64,000 bases of DNA from Colwellia piezophila ATCC BAA-637 (GTDB taxonomy: Bacteria > Pseudomonadota > Gammaproteobacteria > Enterobacterales > Alteromonadaceae), in contig NZ_KB905166.1 of assembly GCF_000378625.1 (NCBI RefSeq), positions 280,590 through 344,589 on the forward strand, given 5' to 3'. Both the position numbers and the translations under genes were made by a program. Positions within the stretch are counted from its first letter, which is position 1, and the number at the start of each line of letters is the position of its first letter. Shown in pieces: positions 18,811-26,211 of the stretch. The notes beneath the pieces are model-generated. The model had not been told where the DNA came from, did not search any database, and saw only the letters and a program-made list of their open reading frames with translations.

Positions 18811-20088
18811 TTAAAATTGGTGTTCTCGAGTCATCAATTTTTCTATCATGCGTTGCTTGGTTTCTTTAATAGGCACGAAAGTATCCGTTGATGTCGATGA
18901 ATAATCTAGCGTGCAAAAAGAGGTGCCAGGGACTATTTGTATTGGCTCTGGTTGGGCTGCATAGAAATCATCCAAGTCAAGCTCTGGTAGCATTGCTGTA
19001 ATAACAAGTTGTGATCTAGCCATAACATTAGGGTCGCCTAATCGACCACGCTGCCCCCATTTTATCTGCACTTGCTCGCAGGTAATATCATCAGATGAAA
19101 GATCGAAGTTCGAAAAGATGAGCACGTCCCCGTCGGCATCAAAACTATATTTTAACATCACCGAGTCAAATGCCATCGCAGTATCCTCCCATCCGTTAGT
19201 GAAACTGTAAGTAGCCTGTGCGATGTCGGCTCCAAACTCCATACCCACCTCAGTTGGAGTGTAATTTCGCTGCTCTGCTGATGACGTCTCACCTTGGTAG
19301 AGCACTTTAGCCAATCCTTGCCACACAGTTGATGTTAAAGGGAATTGTTCAACTAGACGCTGATGAACACATTGACCTCTATTCATGATGTCAGCTAAAT
19401 TTTGCTGGAAGCTATTTGTCAGTACCAAATGAGCATGTTCGCTTAATGGCATACAGTCATTTGCATGGGCTAGTTCGTGATAAAAAAGCGCTGAGGTCAA
19501 GACCAAAATATCATCTAAACTCCGTTCTTCGGTTCCCGTCAGAGGTTAATTTTTTCCAGCATACTGGTTATTAATCACTAAACGCCCAATTTCTCTGAAC
19601 TGCAGGTCGCTGCCATATTCCGAACGATAATCTGCTTGTTGGTTAATGGTCGATTTTTCTTCATTAGTCAACCAAAGATAAGCCGGATCAATATAGATAG
19701 CACCGGTTTCTAGACGATAGTGGGCTGGTCGAATGTCTTGGTGGATAACAATTGCCGTTGTTGCCCTAAATAACAAGAGCATCTCTGCAGGCATGATGAC
19801 CAGCAATTCACGCATTCGCTGCCTCATCCATGAATGTGATACCACAACGCGATTCATGATTTCATCAATGCTTGGCTTGGTGTTATTTAGGCCAATTATT
19901 GGTAGTTCATTTAACGTACATGAATCACTGGCGTCTTTAATTGCCACACATCTGATAATATTGCCAGTATAGGGTTCTGTACCGGTAGCAGGCTGAAGAT
20001 TACTGTAATCTATGCTATTGCTATTCGAATTCTTCTCATCACAAGCCACTAAGCCAAGACAGCACAAAATTAAGAAAACCTTTTTCAT
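18811..20088 (-). pseudogene. HExxH-containing lipoprotein interrupted by an in-frame TAA
   Basis: ATG at 20088 follows AAGGAAG and begins a lipoprotein signal (LCCLGLVAC). The frame runs to a TAA at 19546-19548 and then continues, in the same frame and without any other stop, through PLTGTEERSLDD into FYHELAHANDC and on to 18811. The two halves are therefore one gene of about 425 codons with a single nonsense codon. HELAH suggests a zinc-metalloprotease-like fold; the second half alone has no signal peptide. It is adjacent to the distal end of the cassette array but no attC was found after it. Confidence 0.7.
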
Positions 20089-20205
20089 ATTTTTTATCTT
20101 CCTTTGAACGAACTTTCCTACCAGTGACAATGCTGATGAATTAGCCTTAAAGCTATCATTGGCAATAAAATTTATAGCGGCTCTAACGATAAATCAATGG
20201 AGACA

Positions 20206-20610
20206 TTAGCGCGAAACTTGATAACTTTGCAATGATGGAAGATCGCAGTCTATTGTTTTGATATAAATATTCCGCTCAATCCACATAATTTCTAAATCGT
20301 ATAAGCAAAATGAGTATTTTGTCGGATCTTCTTCCCATACACCTTTAGTTTTCACTGATACCGAAGTGAATAACTCGTTATCGTTTTCCCACCAAACCAA
20401 AACCAAGTAATCACAGCTAGCACCATCATGAAAAATAACAAAAGCAGGAGTATTTAACCAATCGATGTCACGAGCAGATTTAACTTTTTTAAGCCGTTGA
20501 AAATATTTTGATTGTTCAACAGCAGCATTAGTCGCCGACACCGTATAAATTTTAACACCTGTTTCATCTAGCCAATCAACATGGCCTTCTATACTGCGCG
20601 GATTGTACAT
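20206..20610 (-). CDS. Hypothetical protein, distal-most integron cassette
   Basis: A 134-residue soluble protein with no motif I recognise; it is rich in aromatic residues (DWLDETGVKIY, YLVLVWWENDNEL). AAGGAATG precedes the ATG and lies only a few bases after the GGCGTTA box of the neighbouring attC, as expected for a cassette gene. No attC is found on its downstream side, so it is either the end of the array or has lost its own recombination site. Confidence 0.7.
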   Translation of the reverse strand: MYNPRSIEGHVDWLDETGVKIYTVSATNAAVEQSKYFQRLKKVKSARDIDWLNTPAFVIFHDGASCDYLVLVWWENDNELFTSVSVKTKGVWEEDPTKYSFCLYDLEIMWIERNIYIKTIDCDLPSLQSYQVSR

Positions 20611-20621
20611 AGCATTCCTTG

Positions 20622-20713
20622 TAACGCCCTAATACGGGGCAAAAAATTGTTGGCTAAAATGTGAGGCAGAACCGAGCCAACTGTTGCCTGCCCGCTATTT
20701 AATGGCCTTGTTA
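20622..20713 (-). repeat. attC of the VOC cassette (20711-21133)
   Basis: 92 bp from GTTATA-type box to GGCGTTA; the stop TAA of the VOC gene is the TAA of the attC outer box. It is the most distal intact attC. Confidence 0.9.
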
Positions 20714-21133
20714 TAGCGCTCTTGATGCCATTGGGTGATTTGGATCTAATTGAAGTAAATCCCATAAGTTACCGTATAGATCTTCAAATACTGCTACGGT
20801 ACCGTAATCCCGTTCTTTTGGTGCTCTAATAAATTTTATACCATCTGATATCATACGATTATAATCACGCCAAAAATCATCGGTATTTAAGAAAAGGAAT
20901 ACTCGGCCACCGGTTTGATTTCCGACAAAATCATTTTGCTCGGGCTTAGATGCACGAGCTAATAATAGTGTTACACCATTAGAACCCGGTGGAGAAACCA
21001 CAACCCAACGTTTATCTTGTTCTGGTTGGTAAGTATCTTCCACAAGTTCAAATTTGAGTTTATTTACATAAAAGTCAATTGCCTCATCATAGTCTTTAAC
21101 GACTATCGCAATGTGTACTATTGATTGTTTCAA
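20711..21133 (-). CDS. VOC family protein (cassette)
   Basis: About 140 residues: N-terminal HIAIVVKDYDEAIDFYVNKL, internal FLFLNTDDF and C-terminal AVFEDLYGNLWDLLQL, a standard VOC fold. The starting codon appears to be TTG, with AAGGAT seven bases before it. Proteins of this subfamily are annotated only as glyoxalase/bleomycin-resistance-like; the last metal ligand is replaced by Asp in NLWDLLQ, so the metal site is uncertain. The stop codon lies in the attC. Confidence 0.85.
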   Translation of the reverse strand: MKQSIVHIAIVVKDYDEAIDFYVNKLKFELVEDTYQPEQDKRWVVVSPPGSNGVTLLLARASKPEQNDFVGNQTGGRVFLFLNTDDFWRDYNRMISDGIKFIRAPKERDYGTVAVFEDLYGNLWDLLQLDPNHPMASRAL

Positions 21134-21175
21134 TTTATCTATCCTTGAATGCTATGCTGATGTAATTCAGCGCTA

Positions 21176-21255
21176 TAACGCCCAAATTACAGGCTAAGTA
21201 ATAACTGGCTAAAATCGTCGAGCAATACTTAGCCAACTGCTCCGTGTCCTTGTTA
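21176..21255 (-). repeat. attC after an ORF-less cassette (21256-21467)
   Basis: 80 bp; inner stem AACTGGCTAAAA pairs imperfectly with TAGCCAACTG. It closes a short cassette without a clear gene. Confidence 0.85.
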
Positions 21256-21467
21256 ATTTACATTACCCTAAATTTAACTTTTATATAGCGCTAAATAAAA
21301 GAGAATAATACCAACGTCCCCTAATGATATGACTATATTTATTGAAAGAAGTAATGGCCACATTTTGTGTGAAAACCATGGATATTTCTAGCTTTTATTT
21401 AGAAAATGTAAACTTCGCCCAGGTCGACTTATCGTTATCTACTGCTTTGTCCGGCTTGAGTGACTAG
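21256..21467. other. Gene-less cassette DNA ending in a degenerate attC half
   Basis: 212 bp with no ORF that I can support. The right end (GTCCGGCTTGAGTGACTAGTTAG, 21440-21464) resembles the outer-box side of other attC sites, so the Cdd1-like gene to the right probably once had a normal attC here that has decayed. Confidence 0.45.
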
Positions 21468-21770
21468 TTAGCCTATATCCTGCTTCGCAGCTTTGACACT
21501 CTTACGCTCTGCCGTGTAATCCCACCAAGCCTTTGGTTCATCACCATTGATAAAACAGGTAACTGAAATAAACACATCAATAACACACGGGTCATGCCTG
21601 CTGCCTGTTATAATGCAGAGCCTGTCGTACATTTCATACGGGTCCTGCCCCACGAGATCATCGGGTTTCTCTATACCAAGCAACTCAAGGTCAGCAGCGC
21701 CTGCCTTACCTATATTTGGAAGGTCTGTAAGCTTACTTATATTTTCACGGACAACTTTACTCGGATTCAT
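21468..21770 (-). CDS. Cdd1-like helix-hairpin-helix protein (cassette)
   Basis: About 100 residues. LTDLPNIGKAGAADLELLGI is a helix-hairpin-helix, followed by DPYEMYDRLC, TGSRHDPCVIDVF and WWDYTAERK, the pattern of the pathogenicity-locus Cdd1 family sometimes annotated as mitomycin-resistance protein. The HhH motif implies contact with nucleic acid, but the activity is not established. I start at MNPSKVV; the six residues before it are read from attC sequence. Its downstream attC is degenerate. Confidence 0.8.
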   Translation of the reverse strand: MNPSKVVRENISKLTDLPNIGKAGAADLELLGIEKPDDLVGQDPYEMYDRLCIITGSRHDPCVIDVFISVTCFINGDEPKAWWDYTAERKSVKAAKQDIG

Positions 21771-21778
21771 GATTCGCC

Positions 21779-21872
21779 TAACGCCCAACTAACAAGGTAA
21801 GTGATGATTGGCTAAAATGTTTGAGCAACGAAAAACAGCCAAGTGTATTTTTTACGTTTGAAGATCTTGTTA
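21779..21872 (-). repeat. attC of the YbjQ-like cassette
   Basis: 94 bp; inner arms GATTGGCTAAAATG and AACAGCCAAGT. The TAA at 21870-21872 doubles as the stop codon of the gene. Confidence 0.9.
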
Positions 21873-22187
21873 TGTTTTTAATTTAACCGCTGTTCCAAAA
21901 ACCATTATTTCACATGAGCCATCCATAATTGCACTTGTAGTAAAACGGATGCCGACAACAGCATCAGCTCCCTTTTCATCAGCGTTCTCAACTAGACGTT
22001 GAACAGCTATATCTCTCGCTTCTGTTAACATTTCCGTATAGCCGCGAATTTCACCACCGACGAGACTTTTTAAACCTGCCATGATGTCACGTCCAATATG
22101 CTTTGCTTGAACTACATTACCGGTAACTACACCTACTATTTCTTCGATTTCCTTGCCTGGAATGGACTCGGTGGTTGAATAAATCAT
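21870..22187 (-). CDS. YbjQ/UPF0145 family protein (cassette)
   Basis: About 105 residues: MIYSTTESIPG at the start, GVVTGNVVQAKHIGRD, a TEARDIAVQRL helix and GADAVVGIRFTTS, the standard YbjQ (UPF0145, heavy-metal-binding-like) pattern that forms homopentamers. The start at 22187 has AAGGAAG at good spacing; the extra 13 codons upstream come from attC. Stop codon supplied by the attC box. Function in the cell unknown. Confidence 0.88.
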   Translation of the reverse strand: MIYSTTESIPGKEIEEIVGVVTGNVVQAKHIGRDIMAGLKSLVGGEIRGYTEMLTEARDIAVQRLVENADEKGADAVVGIRFTTSAIMDGSCEIMVFGTAVKLKT

Positions 22188-22205
22188 AATACTTCCTTGA
22201 ATAAA

Positions 22206-22301
22206 TAACGCCTCATTAAGAGGCAATAAAATAGTTGGCTAAAAATAACGACGAAGGATCAAAAACCAACTATTTGTGTCCTTTTAAATGGCTTATAGTT
22301 A
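22206..22301 (-). repeat. attC of the small membrane protein cassette (22322-22516)
   Basis: 96 bp; outer box on the gene side is CATAACTATAAG, a variant of the usual CATAACAAG. Confidence 0.88.
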
Positions 22302-22321
22302 TGTGTTTGATTAATTGATGA

Positions 22322-22516
22322 TTAGTCAAACGTTTCAGGATTGGATTTCACATATAAACGTATTAAAAAAGCAACGAACAAATAAAATATAGTCAATATA
22401 ACGGAGCCTCCTAAAGTTATGTTATCGAAAGCCCCTTGAGGATAGATACCTACAGTAGCTAAAACACTAAACATAATGAATATAATCCAAAAGGCTTTAT
22501 TTTGATTATTACTCAT
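22322..22516 (-). CDS. Small two-helix membrane protein (cassette)
   Basis: About 64 residues: MSNNQNKAFW, a first helix IIFIMFSVLATVGIY, and a second helix SVILTIFYLFVAFLIRLYV. The start at 22516 has GGAG/GGAA upstream; the longer open frame reads through the neighbouring attC and is not real. No family recognised. Confidence 0.7.
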   Translation of the reverse strand: MSNNQNKAFWIIFIMFSVLATVGIYPQGAFDNITLGGSVILTIFYLFVAFLIRLYVKSNPETFD

Positions 22517-22540
22517 ATTTCCACTCCATAGAAAAACACA

Positions 22541-22635
22541 TAACACCTCAATAAGCGGCCCGAAATAGTTGGTTAAAATGAACGAGAAACGAGTGTTAAC
22601 CAACTGTTTCGCGTCCGTTTGAGTATACGCAATTA
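22541..22635 (-). repeat. attC of the PQQ-like repeat cassette
   Basis: 95 bp; right box is TAACACC rather than TAACGCC, gene-side box is degenerate (CAATTAA). Inner arms GTTGGTTAAAAT and TTAACCAAC pair perfectly. Confidence 0.85.
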
Positions 22636-22971
22636 ACTACTTGATGAAGCTGCACTTGTTGCGGCTACAGTAGTTGCAGCAACGGCTTGCTGTGTGGCTA
22701 TTTGACTTGATATTACTGATGTATTTTGATGTTCACTAGCAATAATACACGTACCATAACCTAGACCTTTTAAAGGGTTTTCCCAAATAATAGCCCCATC
22801 AGAAGCTGATAAACAAAACAAGTGTCCCCCTGAGTATGCAAATACATTATCAGTTTCATAATAGACATTAGTGATAGTTGAGCTTTTAAGCTTGGTTTTC
22901 CAAAGCGGCTCGCCTGTTCTCTTACTCAAACAGACAACGTGATTACTAATACCTAAGAATAATTTATCCAT
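22633..22971 (-). CDS. PQQ-like beta-propeller repeat protein (cassette)
   Basis: About 112 residues with blade-like segments VVCLSKRTGEPLWKTKL and LFCLSASDGAIIWENPL, the pattern of PQQ-type propeller repeats, then an Ala/Ser/Thr-rich tail. One or two blades cannot close a propeller alone, so it may oligomerise. CGGAGAG precedes the ATG. No signal peptide, so it is probably cytoplasmic. Role unknown. Confidence 0.75.
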   Translation of the reverse strand: MDKLFLGISNHVVCLSKRTGEPLWKTKLKSSTITNVYYETDNVFAYSGGHLFCLSASDGAIIWENPLKGLGYGTCIIASEHQNTSVISSQIATQQAVAATTVAATSAASSSS

Positions 22972-22999
22972 AACACTCTCCGTAAATTAATTTTGCGTA

Positions 23000-23097
23000 T
23001 ATCGGCCCAATAACAGGCTAAGTAATGCTTGCTAAAATTGTGCAGCGTAACGGAACCGAGCAAGCTTTACCTGTCCCATTACTTAATGTGCATGTTA
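23000..23097 (-). repeat. attC of the membrane protein cassette (23103-23402)
   Basis: 98 bp; the right box is mutated to TATCGGCC and the gene-side box to CTAACATG. Loop of the GCGTAACGGAACCGAGC type. Confidence 0.8.
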
Positions 23098-23102
23098 GTT
23101 AT

Positions 23103-23402
23103 TTATATCAACTTGAGTAACATAGTAACGGCAATAAAATAGACAACAAATGAAGTCAACACAATCCTTTTAACTTTACCATGAGATAAATAGTCATCTC
23201 CGATTAAAACCATATATAAGCCGATTGGCGCAATAAAGATCGAAATAAAAAAAGGTAAAGGTAGAGGTAGGAGGGATAAAACTGTGAATACTGCAGAGGC
23301 TTTCGCGACTTGTTTTAAATTAAAGTGCTCACCTTGAAAACCATATGAAAAAAGTAAAATTACAAAAACGATAACAAATGACATCAATCCTTGAATAAAC
23401 AC
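23103..23402 (-). CDS. Three-helix membrane protein (cassette)
   Basis: About 99 residues with hydrophobic spans GLMSFVIVFVILLFSYGF, VFTVLSLLPLPLPFFISIFIAPIGLYMVLI and IVLTSFVVYFIAVTMLL. I prefer the GTG at 23402, which has AAGGAG at good spacing; the upstream ATG lies in attC sequence. I do not recognise the family. Confidence 0.65.
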   Translation of the reverse strand: MFIQGLMSFVIVFVILLFSYGFQGEHFNLKQVAKASAVFTVLSLLPLPLPFFISIFIAPIGLYMVLIGDDYLSHGKVKRIVLTSFVVYFIAVTMLLKLI

Positions 23403-23417
23403 AAAACTCTCCTTAAA

Positions 23418-23512
23418 TAACACCCACTAAGGGGCAAAGTATACTTGGATAAAATAGGTGAATGAGTGGACAAAACAGCCAATTGTATTATGTCGATTTA
23501 ATTGCCTAGTAA
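23418..23512 (-). repeat. attC separating the ParD/ParE-type cassette from its neighbour
   Basis: 95 bp with several changes: right box TAACACCC, gene-side box CCTAGTAA, arms ACTTGGATAAAATAGG and AACAGCCAATT. It lies upstream of the plus-strand antitoxin gene, so the cassette gene is inverted relative to its attC. Confidence 0.8.
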
Positions 23513-23521
23513 TATTTTCAT

Positions 23522-23544
23522 GCCATAATCTAATATATATTGGT
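23522..23544 (+). promoter_or_regulatory. Conserved promoter/operator-like segment before the antitoxin
   Basis: CCATAATCTAATATATATTGG is conserved with the second copy at 53774-53796 and has partly palindromic ends (CCATAAT with ATATTGG). Antitoxins of this type autoregulate, so an operator here is plausible. Confidence 0.5.
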
Positions 23545-23563
23545 ACTTGTGAGGTTTTACATT

Positions 23564-23794
23564 ATGGCTAAAAATACCAGCGTAACATTGGGCGATCATT
23601 TTGATCAATTCATAAAACAACAACTTAACACTGGTCGTTATGGCTCCGCAAGTGAAATTGTTAGAGCTGGATTAAGAGCTTTAGAAGATCAAGAAGCTAA
23701 GCTACTAAATTTACGCAATATGCTCATCCAAGGTGAAAAATGCGGCATTGCTGATTACAGTTATAAAAGTTTATTGACCGAGCTAGATAAATAA
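23564..23794 (+). CDS. ParD-type ribbon-helix-helix antitoxin (copy 1)
   Basis: 76 residues from MAKNTSVTLG: a ribbon-helix-helix N-terminus (SVTLGDHFDQFIKQQL) with GRYGSASEIVRAGLRALEDQE, the ParD family signature. GAGG precedes the ATG at 23564; the eight codons before it are promoter sequence. On the plus strand, opposite to almost all cassettes, with its own control region. It is 69/76 identical to the copy at 53816. The toxin begins 8 bp after its stop. It should neutralise the toxin and repress the operon. Confidence 0.92.
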   Translation: MAKNTSVTLGDHFDQFIKQQLNTGRYGSASEIVRAGLRALEDQEAKLLNLRNMLIQGEKCGIADYSYKSLLTELDK

Positions 23795-23802
23795 AAATAT
23801 TA

Positions 23803-24096
23803 ATGAATAATTTTTTATTATCTTCGAAAGCAAAGTCACCTTTAATTAAAAGAGCTAAATATACCCAATTGACTTGGGGTAAATCGCAAAGAAATGATTA
23901 TTTAACAATACTTGATAATACCTTTCAATTTTTAGCTGATGAAGCAAAATTAGGTATTAATTGCGATTATATTAGTGAAGGCTACCACAAGTATCCTCAA
24001 GCTAGCCAGGTAGTTTATTACAAAGAGCTTCAAGTTAATCAAATTTTAATAGTGCGTACACTGCATAAAACTATGGATGTAAACTCCGCACTATAG
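23803..24096 (+). CDS. ParE/RelE-type toxin (copy 1), possibly decaying
   Basis: 97 residues with the ParE-like layout LLSSKAKS...YTQLTWG...DNTFQFLAD...VYYKELQVNQILIVRTLHKTMD. Compared with the copy at 54055, 22 of 97 residues differ, including changes at positions that are usually conserved (D to P after AKS, H to Q before VYY). The antitoxins differ at only 7 of 76. The toxin may therefore be losing activity while the antitoxin is kept. Full length, no frameshift. Confidence 0.85.
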   Translation: MNNFLLSSKAKSPLIKRAKYTQLTWGKSQRNDYLTILDNTFQFLADEAKLGINCDYISEGYHKYPQASQVVYYKELQVNQILIVRTLHKTMDVNSAL

Positions 24097-24103
24097 AAAA
24101 ATA

Positions 24104-24197
24104 TAACGCCCCACTAAGGGAAAATTTAACCTTGGCTAACCTGTTGAACGAAGTGATAAAAACCAATGGGAAAATTTCACTTTTGAGTAGCTTGTTT
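24104..24197 (-). repeat. attC of the VOC cassette (24223-24603)
   Basis: 94 bp; stem weakened (CTTGGCTAACCTG against AACCAATGG) and gene-side box CAAAACAAG. Confidence 0.8.
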
Positions 24198-24222
24198 TGA
24201 CCCTTTTACTATAATCTTAAGA

Positions 24223-24603
24223 TCAATCTACCCGATGAAGTGCACAAATTTTATTATTTGAAGGATCTCGTAAATAAGCTAAATATATTTTTCCAATAGC
24301 TCCCTCTCGTACTCCAGGAAGATCTTCACAAGAAGTGCCGCCATTCGCAATGCCCGCTGCGTACCAAGCATCCGCTATATCTGAGGTCTTTGCTGAAAAA
24401 CCAATAGTAGAACCATTTCCATGGCAAGCAGGCTTGCCATTTATAGGCTTAGTGAGCGCCAAAACACCACTTTTAGTAAAATAAAAGCAACGTCCTTTTT
24501 CGTCGATTACACCGGGTTCGTAACCCATAGCGCCTAAAATTGCATCATAGAAAACCTTCGATTCTTGTACATCATTTGCACCAATCATTACATGACTGAA
24601 CAT
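24223..24603 (-). CDS. VOC family protein (cassette)
   Basis: About 126 residues from MFSHVMIGANDVQESKVFYDAILG. Further motifs are TIGFSAKTSDIADAWYAAGIANGG, GAIGKIYLAYLRDPSNNKICALH. GAGGAG precedes the ATG at 24603; longer open frame reads from leader DNA. The last metal-ligand Glu is replaced in CALHR, so a non-standard site is likely. This subfamily is common in gamma-proteobacterial cassettes. Confidence 0.85.
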   Translation of the reverse strand: MFSHVMIGANDVQESKVFYDAILGAMGYEPGVIDEKGRCFYFTKSGVLALTKPINGKPACHGNGSTIGFSAKTSDIADAWYAAGIANGGTSCEDLPGVREGAIGKIYLAYLRDPSNNKICALHRVD

Positions 24604-24651
24604 TTTAATTCTCCTCGTTAAAAATAAATAGTTCGCGAACACTAAGGGCTA

Positions 24652-24668
24652 TAACGCCGCTTAGCATT
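24652..24668 (-). repeat. Truncated attC (right box only)
   Basis: TAACGCCGCTTAGC survives, but the hairpin arms and the gene-side box are missing. The adjacent DUF4177-like gene runs straight into it. Confidence 0.65.
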
Positions 24669-24700
24669 AAATCCTAATGGCATAATCTAAACTTCTTTTT

Positions 24701-24823
24701 TCATAACCCCAAAGCCCCAAGTGAATTGAGATAGCTTTCAACATCTTCTCGTTTTCTACCTTTAAACAGCCCTGCCGTTTCGACATCTATAGTATCTACT
24801 ATTTTATACTTATACTTTTTCAT
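24701..24823 (-). pseudogene. DUF4177-like small protein, 3' end frameshifted
   Basis: ATG at 24823 has GGAG upstream and reads MKKYKYKIVDTID...GLFKGRKREDVESYLNSLGALGL, then TGA. The start, FKG and YLNSLGA..G pattern match the DUF4177 family, whose members normally continue with GWE/GYE and another strand. One frame over, the DNA reads YEKRSLDYAIRI, so a one-base shift probably truncated it. It was missed by length filters. Its attC is truncated too, so this cassette is both broken and immobile. Confidence 0.6.
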
Positions 24824-24857
24824 GAGTTCTCCATAAGCTTCTTGAGTAGTGCATGCC

Positions 24858-24950
24858 TAACGCCCCAGTAAGAGGAAAATAGTAGGTGGTTAAAATAAGC
24901 GATACCGGAGCAAAAGCCAATAATTTTTGTATCCTTTTGAATGACTTATA
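24858..24950 (-). repeat. attC of the DUF6326 cassette
   Basis: 93 bp; loop of the AAGCGATACCGGAGCAAAA type, gene-side box degenerate (TATAAGTC). Confidence 0.85.
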
Positions 24951-24955
24951 CATTC

Positions 24956-25396
24956 TTATACTAATTCATCCGTTTTAGGCCATTGCCACGCATACCATAC
25001 GATTGCGATGGTGATCGCAATTTCTATCGCTGTCAGCAGTAGATAAAACGCCCAAGTCTCTGTCAAATTGAACAAAATATTGGTAAGTATAAAAAACATA
25101 CCCACACCGATGTTAAGCCAGCGATTGATTTTCGGTTTTAGCACTAAGGAAATAAAAATCATAATACTGGGTATTGCCATTAATATTGCAACAAAAACAA
25201 ATTCTAATTGAGTATTAAGATCAGCTGCAGTTGTTTTTACCTCCATTGCCTTCGCTAATATTCCTGGGACATATATTTGTATATAGTCACCGTAGACATA
25301 GCAAAACATAACCGCGACCCAAAGCGCAGAAATCTTTAGTTTTACATTAATTTGAAAATCTTCAAAAACTGCTGTACTACTTTTAACTGAACTCAT
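24956..25396 (-). CDS. DUF6326 family membrane protein (cassette)
   Basis: 146 residues with four hydrophobic helices. The central motif YVYGDYIQIYVPGILAKAM and the C-terminal VWYAWQWPKTDE match the DUF6326 family as I recall it. GGAGTTTTGA precedes the ATG. Function unknown; probably inner membrane. Confidence 0.75.
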   Translation of the reverse strand: MSSVKSSTAVFEDFQINVKLKISALWVAVMFCYVYGDYIQIYVPGILAKAMEVKTTAADLNTQLEFVFVAILMAIPSIMIFISLVLKPKINRWLNIGVGMFFILTNILFNLTETWAFYLLLTAIEIAITIAIVWYAWQWPKTDELV

Positions 25397-25423
25397 TCAA
25401 AACTCCATATTCTCGATAACGTA

Positions 25424-25518
25424 TAACGCTACAATAAGCGGCTAAATGAAAGCTTGCTATAATTTTCGAGGCACGAGCACAGCAAGCTTTTATGTGTCCG
25501 TTCTTAATGGCCTTGTTA
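25424..25518 (-). repeat. attC of the GNAT cassette (25516-25986)
   Basis: 95 bp; arms AGCTTGCTATAAT and AGCAAGCTT. Gene stop codon lies in the box. Confidence 0.88.
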
Positions 25519-25986
25519 TGTGGTTAGAACACATTCCATTTTAATGGATTTTAATACCACACCATTTTGAGTAGTGAAGTCACTTTTGCTTTGTTCCACG
25601 AATCCATTTCGTAAATAAAAATTAGCGGCATTAAGTGATGAATCTACTTTAAGAACTTTAATGCCAGCGTCACGGGCTTTTGTAAATAGAAATTCAATCA
25701 TTTCTTTGCCAATTCCCTGGCCAGCATAGTCAGGCGATACAAACAACGAAAGTAAAAGCTGTCTTTCTATATTTAGCTCACCAAAACAGGCTATTTTATC
25801 TTCCAACACCTTAACATACAGTGTACAGCCATCATTCACGCTGCGTATAAACCGCTCAGGGCGAGCTTCCCCTACCCAAGCCAAAATAGTCTTAAGATCA
25901 TAATCTCTTACGCATAGAGCTTTTGCAGAAGCTCTAAAAACAGAATCCATATCGATGTAATCTGATTGTTCAGCAATACGAATCAT
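25516..25986 (-). CDS. GNAT family N-acetyltransferase (cassette)
   Basis: 156 residues. The acetyl-CoA site is LFVSPDYAGQGIGKEMIEFLF (R/Q-x-x-G-x-G/A type), followed by VDSSLNAANFYLRNGF, the standard GNAT C-terminal motif. AAGGA precedes the ATG. The substrate cannot be told. One of five GNAT cassettes in this array. Confidence 0.9.
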   Translation of the reverse strand: MIRIAEQSDYIDMDSVFRASAKALCVRDYDLKTILAWVGEARPERFIRSVNDGCTLYVKVLEDKIACFGELNIERQLLLSLFVSPDYAGQGIGKEMIEFLFTKARDAGIKVLKVDSSLNAANFYLRNGFVEQSKSDFTTQNGVVLKSIKMECVLTT

Positions 25987-26011
25987 AAAATACCAGTCCT
26001 TTTGAAGTACA

Positions 26012-26105
26012 TAACGCTTACCTAAAAAGAAAGTTTTACTCGGCTAAAATTTTGAATAACGAATAAAAGCCAACTATATTTTGTTCTTTGAAGTGACTTA
26101 TAGTT
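26012..26105 (-). repeat. attC of the gamma-glutamyltransferase cassette
   Basis: About 94 bp; arms CTCGGCTAAAAT and AAGCCAACTA. The gene ends about 107 bp before it, an unusually long non-coding tail. Confidence 0.8.
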
Positions 26106-26211
26106 CGACCAAGCCACTATAACCATTTGATCCTGATAAATTAATATACACTTCACTACGTTTGACGTTGAAGTTAAACCGCTTTTTTCAAATTTAATTT
26201 AAAAAATTAAC

